NCBI RefSeq assembly: GCF_900698925.1
Contig: NZ_LR217713.1
Coordinates: 186,001 to 250,000, forward strand
Reading direction: 5' to 3'
Source: Erwinia_E haradaeae_I
Lineage (GTDB): Bacteria > Pseudomonadota > Gammaproteobacteria > Enterobacterales > Enterobacteriaceae
Length of the DNA stretch: 64,000 nucleotides
Shown: positions 61,606 to 64,000 of the stretch, piece by piece
Numbering within the stretch: position 1 is the first letter of the stretch
How the letters are laid out: every line of letters starts with the position of its first letter
The notes under the pieces: model-generated
The model's input: the letters and a program-made list of their open reading frames with translations, nothing else
What the model was told of the DNA's origin: nothing
Database searches by the model: none
Translations under genes and position numbers: made by a program

Positions 61606-62117
61606 ATTGATATTATATGCGCTATAATAAATTATTATATGTAATTAGATATTGTAATAATTTTGATGAAAATTATAAAAAATATCTATTTTAGTTTGGA
61701 TATAACTTTGGTTAATTATTTTAGTAAATTATAATAAATGATATGTTTTATTATAATAAAGATCTCTATTTAGGTGGAGAACGAAAGTGGTTGTAATATA
61801 ATTTTTTAATTATTCACTTTTTTGCAAGATACTTTCAGTATTACAGTTTTTTATTTGAGTGTATGAATTAGAAGTATTTTACTTTCTAATTAATTTTTAT
61901 ATATTATGAGTTATAATTTTTTATAAAATTATTAATTTCTACTTAGTAGAGGTAGAAATTGATGAACTTATGATTGCTATGATTTCTATATAAAATGATA
62001 GTTAATTTTGTTATATGAAAATATAATAATAGCATACAGAGTTATGAAATTTATACTAGATGAATATTATTCGATTTTAGGATAAATGGTCATATGAGTT
62101 ATCATAATATAGATAAT
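61606..62117. other. Spacer between sspB and glyQ
   Basis: 512 AT-rich bases holding the glyQS promoter region and the sspB 3' end. No confident promoter, terminator or fossil seen. Confidence 0.5.
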
Positions 62118-62621
62118 TTACTTTATAATACGAAGTATAGAGCGTTTTTTTATTTCTGAAAAAGTTTTATTTGTATCTATATTATTGTTGTTATTTTTAC
62201 TTTTTAAATAATCTAAGTTAGTAGTATCTGATTCTATTGCTATTGGTGCAAGGTGATAGTTTTCTTGTGATTGGTTTACAGTGCGATCTATTTTGATTGT
62301 TGTATTTTCAAAACTAGTTCCAATACCATTTTCAATAGAATAAATTGCTTGAATGGAGGTTGGAGGTAATGAAATTTTATGTATTATGCCATTAAAACAG
62401 GTATTAAAAGAAATTTTATCATTTTTTATTTCTAGATTTTCTACTGACTTTGGTGAAATATTCAGTATTATTTTCCCATGACTTGCATAAGATATTGGCA
62501 CTACGACAGAAGGAAAGTTAATATTGACTAATATATGGGGTGTCATCTTATTGTCAATGAACCACTGATACCAAGCACGTAAAAGATAGGGGCGTTGATC
62601 TGTAAATTGAGATTCAATCAT
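62118..62621 (-). CDS. sspB: ClpXP adaptor SspB
   Basis: Delivers ssrA-tagged proteins to ClpXP. 167 residues (E. coli 165). The ssrA-peptide-binding domain (about 1-115) begins with RPYLLRAWYQWFIDN and contains SYASHGKIILNISP. The linker is Asn/Lys/Thr-rich instead of acidic/Pro-rich. The C-terminal ClpX-docking tip is kept as KRSILRIIK (E. coli GRPALRVVK). It lies 7 bases after sspA in the same operon. Implies ClpX, ClpP and tmRNA are still present in the genome. Confidence 0.94.
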   Translation of the reverse strand: MIESQFTDQRPYLLRAWYQWFIDNKMTPHILVNINFPSVVVPISYASHGKIILNISPKSVENLEIKNDKISFNTCFNGIIHKISLPPTSIQAIYSIENGIGTSFENTTIKIDRTVNQSQENYHLAPIAIESDTTNLDYLKSKNNNNNIDTNKTFSEIKKRSILRIIK

Positions 62622-62628
62622 TATTATG

Positions 62629-63270
62629 TCACTTTATTGTATGTATTTGCATGGCATTCTCTTCTTCGCTGAGAGAAGAAAGAAAAGAATTATGTGTAAA
62701 GACACGGTTCATGTAATCTTTTAAGTCTTTGGAATCAGGCCTGGATATATGAATACCTATTTGAGGTAAGCGCCAAAATAGTGGAGCTAAATAACAGTCT
62801 ATCAGGCTAAATTCTTCGCTCATAAAAAACGGTGAACGCGCAAAGACTGTTTTCACAGATTGTAGTTCTTCTTGGAGTTTTTTTCGTGCAGTGTCTGCCT
62901 GAGATCCCATATTATTCTGTGCTGTATGCATAAGGACGTACCAATCATGTTGAATACGATGCATGATAAGTCGGCTTTCAGCTCGCTCTACTGGATAGAC
63001 TGGAAGAAGAGGTGGATGTGGAAATCGTTCATCTAAGTATTCCATAATAATCTGAGGTTGATAAAGAGTCAACTCTCGATCAATAAGTGTGGGTATAGAG
63101 AGGGGAGGGTGTAATAGAATAGAATCGTTTGTTGAGTTTCTTGTTTCAACTGGTTCAATCTTTATATTTATTCCTTTATGAGCGAGTACAATGCGAACCT
63201 GGTGACTAAAAATATCAGTAGGTCCAGAAAATAGCGTCATTGCTGCACGCTTATTAGTAATAGCGGACAT
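62629..63270 (-). CDS. sspA: Stringent starvation protein A
   Basis: RNA-polymerase-associated protein with a glutathione-S-transferase fold, made in stationary phase; in E. coli it lowers H-NS levels. 213 residues (E. coli 212). N-terminal thioredoxin-like part begins NKRAAMTLFSGPTDIFSHQVRIVLAHKG; the C-terminal helical part has FFMSEEFSLIDCYLAPLFWRLP near 150. GGAG 5 bases before the ATG. First of sspA-sspB, downstream of rplM-rpsI as in E. coli. Confidence 0.95.
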   Translation of the reverse strand: MSAITNKRAAMTLFSGPTDIFSHQVRIVLAHKGINIKIEPVETRNSTNDSILLHPPLSIPTLIDRELTLYQPQIIMEYLDERFPHPPLLPVYPVERAESRLIMHRIQHDWYVLMHTAQNNMGSQADTARKKLQEELQSVKTVFARSPFFMSEEFSLIDCYLAPLFWRLPQIGIHISRPDSKDLKDYMNRVFTHNSFLSSLSEEENAMQIHTIK

Positions 63271-63555
63271 GAAGTCTCCAAGGTTAATAAAAAAATTATT
63301 ACTATAGTTATCTAACTTTTCTGGGTGTCTAAATATGCTAATATTATGGAACCTTTATATTTTCTTTACTAAATCATAAGATATTTGTGTTGTTAAAAAC
63401 AAATATTTGTAGAAAATATGTAGTTTTCATCTTGGATTTCAGGAAGAGCTCAATATAGTTAATGTAACAGTTATGTTATTTAGTTCTCCTCAGAGTCATT
63501 TAAAATAAAAACCCGGTGATGGTTTCCGGGTTTTTATTATTTTATGGATAGAAAA
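63271..63555. other. Spacer between rpsI and sspA
   Basis: 285 bases with the rpsI terminator at its right end and, presumably, the sspA promoter; none stands out. Confidence 0.5.
63504..63538 (-). terminator. Terminator of the rplM-rpsI operon
   Basis: Perfect 13-bp stem AATAAAAACCCGG (63504-63516) / complement (63526-63538) with a 9-base loop and T-rich tails on both strands, 17 bases after the rpsI stop. Separates rpsI from sspA; may work in both directions. Confidence 0.92.
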
Positions 63556-63948
63556 TTATCGTTTAGAAAATTGTGGGCGACGCCGTGCTTTACGAAGACC
63601 AACTTTTTTGCGCTCTACTTGGCGAGAATCTCGTGTGACAAATCCTGCTTTACGAAGCTCGCTGCGTAGTGATTCATCATGTTTTATTAAAGCGCGCGTA
63701 ATTCCGTGACGGATTGCACCCGCTTGTCCAGAAATACCACCACCTTTAACAGTAATAAATAAGTCAAATTGATGCATCTTATCAAGTAATTTGAGAGGTT
63801 GACATACCACCATCTGAGATGTATCTCGACCAAAATAGTGCTCCAGAGAACGCTGGTTTATCACGATATGACCACTACCTTCCTTTAAAAAGACACGGGC
63901 GGAAGAGCTTTTTCGACGACCAGTTCCATATTTTTTATACTCAACCAT
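63556..63948 (-). CDS. rpsI: 30S ribosomal protein S9
   Basis: 130 residues, the E. coli length. The C-terminal tail reaches the P-site tRNA and is intact, ending GLRKARRRPQFSKR. Conserved YGTGRRKSS near residue 7 and ITVKGGGISGQAGAIRHGI near 64. It follows rplM by 15 bases and has its own strong terminator. Confidence 0.97.
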   Translation of the reverse strand: MVEYKKYGTGRRKSSSARVFLKEGSGHIVINQRSLEHYFGRDTSQMVVCQPLKLLDKMHQFDLFITVKGGGISGQAGAIRHGITRALIKHDESLRSELRKAGFVTRDSRQVERKKVGLRKARRRPQFSKR

Positions 63949-63963
63949 TGTTTGTAATCCTAA

Positions 63964-64000
63964 TTAAATGTCAAGAACTTGTGGTTTTTGTGCCGCATGG
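63964..64000 (-). CDS. rplM: 50S ribosomal protein L13, C-terminal end only
   Basis: Minus strand at the right edge: HAAQKPQVLDI then TAA (stop at 63966-63964) equals the conserved L13 C terminus (E. coli HAAQQPQVLDI). The rest is beyond the window. Fits the rplM-rpsI operon. Confidence 0.9.
   Translation of the reverse strand, partial: HAAQKPQVLDI

Noticed and set aside
1..64000. tRNA, rRNA, tmRNA, RNase P RNA, CRISPR arrays, insertion sequences
   Set aside because: I looked for T-loop-like GGTTCGAATCC motifs, conserved RNA cores, regularly spaced repeats and transposase frames and saw none; an RNA-gene search program would be needed to exclude diverged tRNAs.

Overview
The window is an AT-rich stretch of a gammaproteobacterial chromosome. 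Nearly every intact gene is a close relative of an Escherichia coli / Enterobacterales housekeeping gene. Adding up the genes I accept gives about 33 kb of coding sequence in 64 kb, so roughly half the DNA is non-coding. There are no transposases, prophage, CRISPR arrays, rRNA or recognisable tRNA genes. Intact essential genes, long AT-rich spacers and visible gene fossils together suggest a vertically inherited insect endosymbiont in mid genome reduction. That host assignment is inference; I cannot name the species.

Layout, left to right: mltC (5' end cut by the window edge), rnt, ygdQ (TerC family) and trmB stand apart in long spacers. A translation block follows in ancestral order: thrS-infC-rpmI-rplT, a 1.4 kb spacer, then pheS-pheT-ihfA. 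Next come gltX (convergent), gyrA, the guaB-guaA operon, apt and dnaX, htpG (inverted relative to E. coli), the divergent pair tdk/hns, rne, gapA, dnaB, nlpD, rsmD, a shortened ftsN, glyQ-glyS, and the rplM-rpsI / sspA-sspB cluster, with rplM cut by the right edge.

The kept functions are translation (four aminoacyl-tRNA synthetases, IF3, r-proteins, RsmD, TrmB), replication and chromosome structure (DnaB, DnaX, GyrA, H-NS, IHF-alpha), RNA turnover (RNase E, RNase T), nucleotide supply (GuaA, GuaB, Apt, Tdk), glycolysis (GapA), protein quality control (HtpG, SspA, SspB) and wall/division (MltC, NlpD, FtsN). Old regulation survives in places: infC keeps its AUU start with a strong Shine-Dalgarno, htpG keeps a near-perfect sigma-32 promoter, and rpsI keeps a strong terminator.

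The most interesting signals are genes trimmed to their core. FtsN is reduced to its cytoplasmic/membrane part plus the essential periplasmic activator peptide, with no SPOR domain. DnaX stops after domain III (gamma-like), and the decayed tau-specific domains can still be read downstream. RNase E keeps its enolase site but seems to have lost the PNPase-binding tip. Fossils of tau, recR, galU, mutH and gloA can be recognised in the spacers from ancestral gene order, so much of the non-coding DNA is decayed genes. I found no convincing wholly new multi-gene system.
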